NCBI GenBank assembly: GCA_024636405.1
Contig: JAGXHC010000196.1
Span: 1-7,128, forward strand
DNA from: Sulfitobacter sp.
Lineage (GTDB): Bacteria > Pseudomonadota > Alphaproteobacteria > Rhodobacterales > Rhodobacteraceae
Length of the DNA: 7,128 nt
Direction of reading: 5' to 3'
In this document: piece after piece, positions 1-6,289 of the stretch
Position numbering within the stretch: the stretch's first letter is position 1
Layout: each line of letters opens with the position of its first letter
Program-made: the position numbers and the translations under genes
The notes under the pieces: generated by a model
What the model was told of the DNA's origin: nothing
The model's database searches: none
What the model saw: the letters and a program-made list of their open reading frames with translations, nothing else

Positions 1-312
1 CCAATGCAATGAAAAGGGTTCGCTCAAAGCGTTGCGAACAGACGCCTTTGTCGGACTATCCGTGGCAAGGCGCAGAGTTGGGCCAAGGAACGCCTGGTCG
101 TTGAATCCCCAAGTCGTCGAAGCACTTTTTCCAAGGAAATTCGTTTCACCCGCTTGCGCGACCAGATCGAAAGCTTTTGAAGTGGTCGCGTCCAGCAGCG
201 GCGGCATTTGCAATATGCCAACGCTGGCTTGTGCTGCCGCAAATCTGGGAAAGCCGGCGACAAGGCCGGCCGCGCCAGCGCACTTCATTAGATCACGTCG
301 CGTCAGTGGCAT
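1..312 (-). CDS. CueO-like multicopper oxidase, N-terminal 104 residues (cut by the window edge)
   Basis: The frame is open from the ATG at 312-310 to the left edge, so only the first 104 residues are seen. Residues 4-11 (TRRDLMKC), followed by a hydrophobic Ala/Gly-rich stretch ending near residue 28, form a Tat signal, as expected for an enzyme exported folded with copper. Residues 56-81 carry the start of the first cupredoxin domain, including GETNFLGKSASTTWGF and FLGPTLRL. These closely match CueO (GKTATTWGY, LLGP) as I remember it. The fragment ends in SLHW, where the His would be the first trinuclear-cluster ligand of the usual HWHG motif; the rest is off the window. The family oxidises Cu(I) to less toxic Cu(II) in the periplasm. 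AAGGGC about 7 nt upstream of the ATG is a plausible ribosome site. The gap to the DUF302 gene is 38 bp, so they probably share a transcript. Whether it is CueO-like throughout or another multicopper oxidase subtype cannot be decided from this end. Confidence 0.92.
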   Translation of the reverse strand, partial: MPLTRRDLMKCAGAAGLVAGFPRFAAAQASVGILQMPPLLDATTSKAFDLVAQAGETNFLGKSASTTWGFNDQAFLGPTLRLATDSPTKASVRNALSEPFSLHW

Positions 313-350
313 TGATCAGCCCTTCATTTTTCTGTTTCGTGGATTTTCTT

Positions 351-737
351 TCAAGCTGCATCGACGGCTGCCCGCATCATATCGCGGACTTCGCCGGCTA
401 CTTCGTGCAGTTGCTTGTTATCTATCGCCTGCATAGATGCGACGGGGTCGATTGCACTGATTTCGGTACCGCCGTCGACGGTGCGAAGGATAACGTTGCA
501 AGGCAACATTGCACCCACGCGCGGCTCGATCTCAATCGCTTTATAGGCCATCTTCGGGTTGCAGGCGCCCAGGATGCGGTACGGTTCCATATCAACGTCC
601 AACTTATTTCTCATGGTTTTCTTGACGTCGATCTCGGTAAGGATACCAAAGCCGCTTTCCGCCAAAGCTGTGCGGATACGGGCATCAGCCGCGTCGATAT
701 CAACGCCGGTCAGGGTGCGATTGTAGGTATAGGGCAT
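351..737 (-). CDS. DUF302 domain protein
   Basis: This 128-residue protein has no signal peptide or membrane segment and is predicted to be cytoplasmic. It spans one DUF302 domain, with a GFGILTEIDVKKTM segment near residues 29-42, YRILGACNP at 53-61 and GAMLPCNVIL at 75-84. The two Cys (C59 and C80) sit in the places typical of the family. The biochemical role of DUF302 is not settled. Its genes often lie beside heavy-metal resistance, multicopper oxidase or sulfur-metabolism genes, and metal or ligand binding is only an inference. AAGGAA sits 7 nt before the ATG and supports this start. The gene lies 16 bp after the 31-residue membrane protein and 38 bp before the multicopper oxidase, so a three-gene operon is likely. 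The family call is firm; the function is unknown. Confidence 0.92.
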   Translation of the reverse strand: MPYTYNRTLTGVDIDAADARIRTALAESGFGILTEIDVKKTMRNKLDVDMEPYRILGACNPKMAYKAIEIEPRVGAMLPCNVILRTVDGGTEISAIDPVASMQAIDNKQLHEVAGEVRDMMRAAVDAA

Positions 738-753
738 TTTGGTTTCCTTGCGT

Positions 754-849
754 CTATTTTGAAAGGTATTTGATAAGTGCGAAGATCGCCAAAACGACCA
801 AAACGATGATCAGCAGCATCCATATGCCGCCCATTCCATAGCCCATCAT
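754..849 (-). CDS. 31-residue single-span membrane protein
   Basis: This short frame begins ATGATG at 849 and ends TAG at 754-756. The product has a Met/Gly/Tyr-rich head (MMGYGMGG) followed by one hydrophobic segment at about residues 9-27, then a short basic tail (KYLSK). AAGGAG lies exactly 6 nt before the first ATG, among the best ribosome sites in the window, and the stop is 16 bp from the DUF302 gene. These two facts make a real gene likely despite the length. Small proteins with similar heads, often continuing into a SHOCT domain, are common in metal-resistance clusters; this one has no SHOCT domain. It could act as a small partner in the inner membrane, possibly using its Met residues to bind copper, but that is inference. 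The second ATG is also usable and would shorten it by one residue. Confidence 0.74.
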   Translation of the reverse strand: MMGYGMGGIWMLLIIVLVVLAIFALIKYLSK

Positions 850-1141
850 GTTATTCTCCTTATCCTGTCTGTTGTGGTTACCGCGCGCATGGCTCAACCC
901 GCCGTCTTACCATATGTTTCCCAAAGGGGGCCGATGCTGTGATCTGCCACTTCGGTTGTCGCGCCGCTGAGCGCCCAAAGAACGTATTTTCAGGTCTCCG
1001 TCCTCGGATCGGGATTTGTCGCTCCGGGTCGCATCGTCAGAATCCCGTATCGGGGTGCGGTGCCCGGCCTGATCCGCGAATGGTTTTTTCTGTTACCGTA
1101 TGTTTGCGTCGCCGCCCGTTCAGGCCGGCAAAGCTGAAGTC
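850..1141. other. Non-coding stretch between the cupredoxin and the small membrane protein
   Basis: About 290 bp with no frame I would accept as a gene on either strand. It should hold the promoter of the left operon and any terminator of the cupredoxin gene, but I see no clear -35/-10 pair and no CueR-like or CsoR-like dyad. On the minus strand, 1129-1112 can fold into a GC-rich hairpin (GCCGGCC, loop TGAAC, GGGCGGC, one G-G mismatch) starting about 12 nt after the cupredoxin stop. It lacks a T-run, so it is at best a weak terminator. Two longer-range inverted repeats, CGGGATT (1010-1016)/AATCCCG (1041-1047) and CCGGCCTGA (1064-1072)/TCAGGCCGG (1120-1128), are also present and may be chance. 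Confidence 0.6.
856..861 (-). promoter_or_regulatory. Ribosome binding site of the 31-residue protein
   Basis: AAGGAG, read on the minus strand, is separated from the ATG at 849 by AATAAC. This near-consensus Shine-Dalgarno at optimal spacing is the main argument that the 31-codon frame is translated. Confidence 0.7.
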
Positions 1142-1594
1142 CTAGTTTATGACAACGCTTGCACGCATTCCTGCTTCAAGATGCCCCGGAATCTCACATG
1201 TGATTTCAACAGGACCGTCTGTCGTCTGCACAGGTACAATGAACCATTCAACCGTCATGCCCGGACCAACTTCGACCTCGTTTATTGACCCTTTGACTTC
1301 TGTTATCAGATTGCCGTCGGTATCAGATGCCTCGATCTTGCGTGTGAATATACGTTCACCCATTTCGTTCAGCGCTATCTCGTGCTTGATTTCATCGACG
1401 TTGGTCAAGATCAGCCGATACGCTTGTCCGGTCACGAAATTGTACTTGTCCGGGCGAAAGAACATCCCGCCATCGTTGCTGCCCATTTCGATGGTTACAT
1501 CAATAACGTTCGCACGGCTCAAGTCGCCTTCGGCTGTGGCGTTCGTAGCGACGACCAAAGCGGAAAGCCCGATAATGGTGGCAATCGTCTTCAT
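1142..1594 (-). CDS. Secreted cupredoxin (type 1 blue copper protein)
   Basis: This 150-residue protein has a Sec signal peptide: KT start, hydrophobic core at 4-16, probable cleavage after NATA near residue 21. One cupredoxin domain follows. The type 1 copper ligands are visible as H71 (EIKHEIAL) and C133, H138 and M143 in TCEIPGHLEAGM. The Cys-X4-His-X4-Met spacing is the one I recall for rusticyanin and auracyanin; azurin has X4/X3 and plastocyanin X2/X4. The start at 1594 is chosen because AAAGGAAA precedes it and the signal peptide begins there; the frame stays open 15 codons further upstream but without a leader-like sequence. The protein could carry electrons or bind periplasmic copper. 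It lies 118 bp after cusA, and an FNR-type operator and -10 element in that gap suggest its own promoter. The fold is secure; the partner is unknown. Confidence 0.92.
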   Translation of the reverse strand: MKTIATIIGLSALVVATNATAEGDLSRANVIDVTIEMGSNDGGMFFRPDKYNFVTGQAYRLILTNVDEIKHEIALNEMGERIFTRKIEASDTDGNLITEVKGSINEVEVGPGMTVEWFIVPVQTTDGPVEITCEIPGHLEAGMRASVVIN

Positions 1595-1640
1595 GATATT
1601 TCCTTTCAAGGAAATGGAACACGTCGTTGTGCTCTCCAAG

Positions 1641-1646
1641 ACGGTA
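1641..1646 (-). promoter_or_regulatory. Candidate -10 element of the cupredoxin promoter
   Basis: The minus strand reads TACCGT here, matching TAnnnT. A start site about 7 nt downstream, near 1634, would put the centre of the FNR-type dyad at about -41.5, the usual class II activator position, and leave a leader of about 40 nt before the ATG. The element is weak on its own; its support is the spacing. Confidence 0.45.
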
Positions 1647-1668
1647 GGGATCTGAGGTAATCAGCGCG

Positions 1669-1682
1669 TTGATCTGGATCAA
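1669..1682 (-). promoter_or_regulatory. FNR/CRP-family operator (TTGAT-N4-ATCAA)
   Basis: The minus strand reads TTGATCCAGATCAA, a perfect match to the dyad bound by FNR, FnrL, ANR and related DNR/NnrR regulators. It lies in the 118-bp gap between cusA and the cupredoxin gene, centred 81 nt upstream of the cupredoxin ATG, and is placed correctly for activation at the -10 element at 1641-1646. DNR/NnrR regulators (nitric oxide) recognise nearly the same dyad as oxygen-sensing FnrL, so sequence alone cannot say which signal acts. Confidence 0.68.
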
Positions 1683-1712
1683 GCTGTCTGGCGGATGATG
1701 AATGTCCACTTG

Positions 1713-4700
1713 TTACAAAGTGCGCAGTGTACTTGCAGCCATGCACTGATTTCGATCAAGTCCCCAGCCTTTGATGACCCCGTAAACCGCAGGGATCACG
1801 ATCAGCGTCAGCAAAGTTGATGACACCATTCCGCCAATCATCGGCACCGCGATGCGCTGCATGATCTCGGACCCTGTGCCATGCGCCCAGAGGATCGGCA
1901 TCAGCCCTGCCATAATCGCTACAACGGTCATCATCTTGGGCCGCACGCGGTCGACGGCACCAACCATGATCGCAGCGTAAAGCGCCTCTCGGGTGAGGGG
2001 GCTGCCTGCGGCGCGTTCTTTGGCTTCGGTCAGGGCGTGGTCGAGATAGATCAGCATGATCACGCCCGTCTCTGCCGCGACACCTGCAAGGGCGATGAAC
2101 CCCACGGCGACCGCGACAGACATGTTGAACCCCATGAACCACATCAGCCAGATCCCCCCGACAAGGGCGAACGGCAAGGACAGCATGACGATCAAGGTTT
2201 CGGTCAACCTGCGGAAGTTGAGAAAGAGCAACAGAAAGATCAGCGCAAGGGTCAGCGGCACCACAACGGCAAGCCGCTGTTTGGCGCGTTCCAGATACTC
2301 GAACTGACCGCTCCAGCCCAGCGAATAGCCTTGCGGCAGGGTGACCGACGCCGCGACCGCAGCCTGCGCGTCAGCCACATAACCGCCCAGATCGCGCCCC
2401 GCGATATCGACGAAGATATAAACGGCCAGCTGCCCGTTCTCGGTGCGGATCGAAGTTGCCCCACGGGTGCGCTCAATCGTGGCCACGTCCCCCAATGGGA
2501 TGGTGCCGCCACCGGGCAAGGCGACCTGCACCTCGCGCCCGATTGCCTCGGGGTCCGAGCGGAGCGCCGCAGGATAGCGCACCGCGACGTTGTAGCGCTC
2601 GCGCCCCTCGACGGTCTGGGTGATCGCCTTGGCCCCCAGCGCCATGCCGATCACCTCCTGCACGTCCTGAACCGACAGGCCGTAGCGGCCCAAGGCGGCG
2701 CGGTTGGGGGTGATATCGAGGTAATAGCCGCCAATCACCCGCTCCGCATAAGCGCTGGTGGTTCCGGGAATGGTGCGTACCACGGCTTCGACTTCGCGCG
2801 CGACTTTTTCCATCTCGGTCAGACTATTGCCGTAGACCTTGATCCCCACGGGCGTGCGGATGCCCGTCGACAGCATGTCAATGCGGGCCCGGATCGGCAT
2901 GGTCCAGGCGTTGGAGACACCGGGAAATTGCAGGGCTGCATCCATCTCCTGCCGCAGGCTTTCGGTCGTGACGCCGGGGCGCCATTCTTCCTCCGGGCGC
3001 AGTTGGATTATGGTCTCGAACATCTCTGTCGGGGCGGGGTCTGTTGCCGTAAGGGCCCGGCCTGCTTTGCCGAATACCGTTAGCACCTCGGGGAAGGATT
3101 TTATGATCCGGTCCTGGGTCTGCATCAGTTCTGCCGCTTTGGTAACCGACAGGCCGGGCAGGGTGGTGGGCATATACATCAAGGTGCCCTCGTTCAGGGT
3201 CGGCATGAATTCCGACCCCAATTGCCGCGCGGGCCAGATGGTGACGACGAGCGCGGCGATCGCCACAACGATGGTCAGGGTCTTGGCCTTCAGCACCCAA
3301 GTTATGACCGGTCGGTAAACCGCGATCAGTAAGCGGTTCACCGGATTTTTATGCTCCGGAATGATCCGTCCGCGCACAAAGACGACCATCAGCGCGGGCA
3401 CCAAAGTGACCGACAAGAACGCCGCAGCCGCCATCGAGAATGTCTTGGTATAGGCCAGCGGGCCGAACATCCGGCCTTCCTGACCTTCCAGCGAAAAGAT
3501 CGGCAGGAACGACACGGTGATGATCAGCAGGCTGAAAAACAACGCAGGGCCGACTTCGGTCGCGGCTTCGATCAACACTTCGACACGGGGCTTGTCGGGG
3601 GCGGCGCGTTCAAGGTGCTTATGCGCGTTTTCGATCATCACAATGGCCGCATCGATCATCGCCCCGATGGCGATGGCAATGCCGCCGAGGCTCATGATAT
3701 TGGCCCCGATCCCCAGCGCCTTCATCGCGGTGAAGGCCATCAGCAAGCCGACCGGAAGCATCACAATCGCCACCAGCGCCGAACGGAAATGCAGCAAAAA
3801 CACGATCGTCACCGCCGCCACCACAAGGCTTTCTTCCAGCAGGGTGGTTTTAAGGGTCTTGATTGCTGACAGGATCAGGTTCGAGCGGTCGTAGACCGGC
3901 ACGATTTCGGTCCCCTCGGGCAGGCTCCGGGAAATGACGTCCAACTCTGATTTGGCATTCTCGATGACATTAAGCGCGTTGGCACCGACCCGTTGCAACA
4001 CGATGCCGCTGGCCACTTCGCCGTCACCGTTCAGCTCGGCAATGCCGCGCCGTTCGTCGGGTACAATCTCTACGCGTGCGACATCGCTCAACAGGATGGG
4101 CACGCCAGCGACGCTGCGCAGCGTGATGTTGGCGATGTCTTCGGTGCCCGACAAATAGCCGCGACCGCGCACCATGAACTCGAACTCCGAAAGCTCTACG
4201 GTGCGCCCGCCGGTGTCCATGTTGCTGGAGGCGATTGCCCCGCCGATGTCGGTCAGCGTGATGCCTTGGGCGCGCATTCGAACCGGATCGACCGTGACCG
4301 AGTATTGCTTGACGAAGCCGCCGACGCTGGCAACCTCTGACACGCCCTCGGCGCGGCTGACGCCGAAACGCACAACCCAATCCTGAAGGGTGCGCAACTC
4401 GGCCAGTGACAGGTTTTCGCCGGTGATCGCATATTGATAGACCCAGCCGACACCGGTGGCATCGGGGCCAAGCGCGGGCGTCACACCTGCAGGCAAATTG
4501 GCGGCGGCGGCGTTGAGATATTCCAGCACCCGCGAACGGGCCCAGTAAGGGTCAACACCATCCTCGAAGATGATGTAGACAAAGGAAATGCCAAAGAAGG
4601 AAAAACCCCGCACCACCCTTGAGCGCGGCACCGTGAGCATCGCGGAGGTCAGCGGATAGGTCACCTGATCCTCAACCACCTGCGGTGCTTGACCGGGATA

Positions 4701-4856
4701 ATTGGTCAGCACGATTACCTGCACATCGGACAGATCCGGGATCGCATCAATCGGCAGATTGCGCAGCGACCAGATGCCCGCACCGACAATCATCGCCGTG
4801 GCAAAGAATACCAGCATCAGATTGCGGGCCGACCAGGTGATGATACGCCCGATCAT
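1713..4856 (-). CDS. cusA: CusA-type Cu(I)/Ag(I) RND efflux pump
   Basis: This 1047-residue inner-membrane proton antiporter matches the length of E. coli CusA. It has the RND layout: a first membrane helix at about 13-31, a periplasmic porter region, a helix block at about 338-495, a second porter region, and a final block at about 862-1030. The heavy-metal signature GGIAIAIGAMIDAAIVMIEN (391-410) contains the helix-4 Asp, D402. By alignment from memory, the three Met of the E. coli Cu(I) site (M573, M623, M672) are M562 (LMYMP), M612 (PAPTEM) and M661 (RIDMLSTG). The proton-relay E939 and K984 are E929 and K974 (VRPKMMT). This set points to Cu(I)/Ag(I) rather than Zn/Co/Cd transport. The ATG overlaps the cusB stop as ATGA, so the two are translationally coupled. 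The short C-terminal tail after the last helix contains C1038-M1039, whose role is unknown. No frameshift or truncation is visible. Confidence 0.97.
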   Translation of the reverse strand: MIGRIITWSARNLMLVFFATAMIVGAGIWSLRNLPIDAIPDLSDVQVIVLTNYPGQAPQVVEDQVTYPLTSAMLTVPRSRVVRGFSFFGISFVYIIFEDGVDPYWARSRVLEYLNAAAANLPAGVTPALGPDATGVGWVYQYAITGENLSLAELRTLQDWVVRFGVSRAEGVSEVASVGGFVKQYSVTVDPVRMRAQGITLTDIGGAIASSNMDTGGRTVELSEFEFMVRGRGYLSGTEDIANITLRSVAGVPILLSDVARVEIVPDERRGIAELNGDGEVASGIVLQRVGANALNVIENAKSELDVISRSLPEGTEIVPVYDRSNLILSAIKTLKTTLLEESLVVAAVTIVFLLHFRSALVAIVMLPVGLLMAFTAMKALGIGANIMSLGGIAIAIGAMIDAAIVMIENAHKHLERAAPDKPRVEVLIEAATEVGPALFFSLLIITVSFLPIFSLEGQEGRMFGPLAYTKTFSMAAAAFLSVTLVPALMVVFVRGRIIPEHKNPVNRLLIAVYRPVITWVLKAKTLTIVVAIAALVVTIWPARQLGSEFMPTLNEGTLMYMPTTLPGLSVTKAAELMQTQDRIIKSFPEVLTVFGKAGRALTATDPAPTEMFETIIQLRPEEEWRPGVTTESLRQEMDAALQFPGVSNAWTMPIRARIDMLSTGIRTPVGIKVYGNSLTEMEKVAREVEAVVRTIPGTTSAYAERVIGGYYLDITPNRAALGRYGLSVQDVQEVIGMALGAKAITQTVEGRERYNVAVRYPAALRSDPEAIGREVQVALPGGGTIPLGDVATIERTRGATSIRTENGQLAVYIFVDIAGRDLGGYVADAQAAVAASVTLPQGYSLGWSGQFEYLERAKQRLAVVVPLTLALIFLLLFLNFRRLTETLIVMLSLPFALVGGIWLMWFMGFNMSVAVAVGFIALAGVAAETGVIMLIYLDHALTEAKERAAGSPLTREALYAAIMVGAVDRVRPKMMTVVAIMAGLMPILWAHGTGSEIMQRIAVPMIGGMVSSTLLTLIVIPAVYGVIKGWGLDRNQCMAASTLRTL
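1746..1759 (-). promoter_or_regulatory. Near-match FNR-type site inside the 3' end of cusA
   Basis: On the plus strand this reads CTGAT-TTCG-ATCAA, nine of ten conserved bases of the FNR dyad. Its centre is 77 bp from the perfect site at 1669-1682, close to seven helical turns. It lies in the codons of the non-conserved CusA tail. It may be an auxiliary operator or chance. Confidence 0.25.
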
Positions 4857-6289
4857 TCTGCGGCCTCTTGCGCGACAAGTGCTGCAAGTGCTGCGTTCAA
4901 ATTGCTTTCGGCGTCGATCAGGAAGGTCGAGGTGGTGACAATGCTGTCGCCGCTTGCGATGCCTTCGCGGATTTCAACCATGCCGTTGCCCTGCCGCCCG
5001 ATCACCACGTCCTGAGGCGCGAATTTGCCGTCACCCATATCGCGGATCACCACCTGACGGTCGCCCGTATCGATCACGGCAGTCTGAGGTACCTGCACCA
5101 CGGGGATCGCATCGCCCGCCGCCAGTTCGACCTCGGCAAACATATTGACCAGCAGTCGCCCATCCAGATTGGGTAATTCAATCCGCACCCGCGCCGTTCT
5201 GGTTTGCATGTCAACTGCGGGGTAGATCTCGTTGATGGTGCCTTGAAAGGTCTCGGCGGGCAGGGCGGGAAAGGTAATCGTCGCGGGCGTGCCGCGTGAC
5301 AAGCCTGCGAGCGCGGATTCAGGCACCTCGGCCATCACCCAGACCACCGACGTATCGGCAATGCGAAACAACGGCGCACCTGCGGGCGACATCATCCCCT
5401 GTACGGCCATCCGCTCCATCACCACGCCCGACAACGGCGCGATCAACGGGGTATTCACCGGCGGGCTTTTATCAGCGTTGATGCCCTCAATCACCGATGG
5501 CGGCACCCCGAGGTTTGCCAGCCTTTGACGGCTGCCCTTGGCGCGCCCCTCGCCACCGCGCAGGTCCGAGACATAAAGCGCAGCAGCGGCTGCAATCTCG
5601 GGCGAATAGAGCATCGCCAAAGGCGCCCCGGCGGTGACAGTCGTGCCGATTGTCACATCCTCGACCTGTTCGACAAAGGCATCGGCGCGCAGGGAAATGA
5701 CGCTGATTTTGCGCTCATCCAGCTCGACAATGCCAGGTGCCCGCACGGGCAACACCAGTGGTGCGGACACGGCAAGCGAGGTGCGCACCCCCGTACGCTG
5801 CAACTTTCCGGGCGAGACGGTGACGGAACCTGCGTCCGTGGCCTCATCCGCATAGACCGGCAGATAATCCATGTTCATCGAGTCCTGCTTGGGCACGGGC
5901 GAGGTGTCGGGAAGGCCCATTGGATGGCGATAATAAAGGATCGTGCGACCGCCTTCGGTCGCTGCGGTCGCGGTTTCTTCTGCCGGATCGAAAGAGACGT
6001 CTTCGCTGGCCCGCACGGCCACAAAGGCGCGACCGTCACCTGTCTGCTTCGGCAGGGCCGACCAGTCGGGCAGCCCGTCAGGGTGGCGGTAATAGATCAC
6101 CGGTCCGGTGGCTGCAACAGCGGGCGCTGGCAAGGCGTCGGCTTCCCGCCCCAGCAGTGCAGTGAACACCATCTGTGCTTCGCCGGCCAAACGTGCAGGC
6201 GTCCAGCCGTTGCCGCCCGCCGATAGACCGACCCATCCTGCGGTGCCGCCGACGAAACCGATCAGGACCAGCTTGCCAAGCACGCTCAT
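4853..6289 (-). CDS. cusB: CusB-type periplasmic adaptor with a duplicated metal-binding domain
   Basis: This 478-residue membrane-fusion protein would join the CusA pump to an outer-membrane channel and receive periplasmic Cu(I). Residues 1-25 contain a hydrophobic N-terminal anchor or signal. Two related heavy-metal-binding segments follow at about 64-94 and 117-147. The second (YYRHPMGLPDTSPVPK then DSMNMDYLPVY) keeps three Met, M124, M138 and M140, which resemble the three-Met site of E. coli CusB. The first keeps the YYRHP-GLPD frame but has lost all three. The adaptor core runs from about 160 to 455, with lipoyl/barrel-sandwich parts near 180-230 and 283-310 (PLIAPLSGVV), a short helical hairpin between them, and a beta-barrel at 312-390. 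The ATG overlaps the stop of the FixH-like gene as ATGA, and its own stop overlaps the cusA start. Compared with E. coli CusB it is longer at the N-terminus because of the extra domain. Confidence 0.95.
   Translation of the reverse strand: MSVLGKLVLIGFVGGTAGWVGLSAGGNGWTPARLAGEAQMVFTALLGREADALPAPAVAATGPVIYYRHPDGLPDWSALPKQTGDGRAFVAVRASEDVSFDPAEETATAATEGGRTILYYRHPMGLPDTSPVPKQDSMNMDYLPVYADEATDAGSVTVSPGKLQRTGVRTSLAVSAPLVLPVRAPGIVELDERKISVISLRADAFVEQVEDVTIGTTVTAGAPLAMLYSPEIAAAAALYVSDLRGGEGRAKGSRQRLANLGVPPSVIEGINADKSPPVNTPLIAPLSGVVMERMAVQGMMSPAGAPLFRIADTSVVWVMAEVPESALAGLSRGTPATITFPALPAETFQGTINEIYPAVDMQTRTARVRIELPNLDGRLLVNMFAEVELAAGDAIPVVQVPQTAVIDTGDRQVVIRDMGDGKFAPQDVVIGRQGNGMVEIREGIASGDSIVTTSTFLIDAESNLNAALAALVAQEAAE
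5849..5941 (-). repeat. Metal-binding repeat 2 of CusB (intact copy)
   Basis: Codons 117-147 encode the canonical copy, with YYRHPMGLPD at about 119-128 and SMNM at 137-140. All three Met expected of this domain are present (M124, M138, M140). Confidence 0.8.
6008..6100 (-). repeat. Metal-binding repeat 1 of CusB (divergent copy)
   Basis: Codons 64-94 encode a second copy recognisable by IYYRHPDGLPDWS and LPKQ. Aligned without gaps from YYRHP to PKQ and beyond, M124 becomes D71, M138 becomes D85 and M140 becomes R87. The copy therefore keeps the fold-defining residues but not the thioether ligands. About 22 residues separate the two copies. Confidence 0.78.

Noticed and set aside
177..773. 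A 198-codon plus-strand frame
   Set aside because: It is antisense to the DUF302 gene and the start of the multicopper oxidase, both clearly recognisable. It has no ribosome site or recognisable domain.
1064..1128. Inverted repeat CCGGCCTGA/TCAGGCCGG as an operator or mobile-element end
   Set aside because: Arms of 9 bp separated by 47 bp are not improbable by chance in a GC-rich gap of this size. No transposase, target duplication or paired end is visible.
939..1145. A 68-codon plus-strand frame in the gene-poor gap
   Set aside because: It has no ribosome site, domain or hydrophobic segment, and its Arg/Pro-rich composition is typical of random GC-rich frames.
1595..1639. Upstream start of the cupredoxin at 1639, adding 15 residues
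   Set aside because: The added residues are polar and would bury the signal peptide, and the good ribosome site lies directly before the ATG at 1594.
1149..1655. A 168-codon plus-strand frame
   Set aside because: It is the exact antisense of the cupredoxin, whose ligands and signal peptide are evident on the minus strand.
1881..3083. A 400-codon open frame on the plus strand
   Set aside because: It lies wholly opposite cusA, whose reading frame is fully conserved. Its product is rich in Arg, His, Gln and Gly as expected of an antisense frame of GC-rich DNA, and it matches no family I know.
5525..6226. A 233-codon plus-strand frame
   Set aside because: It is antisense to cusB, with Arg/Gly/His-rich shadow composition.
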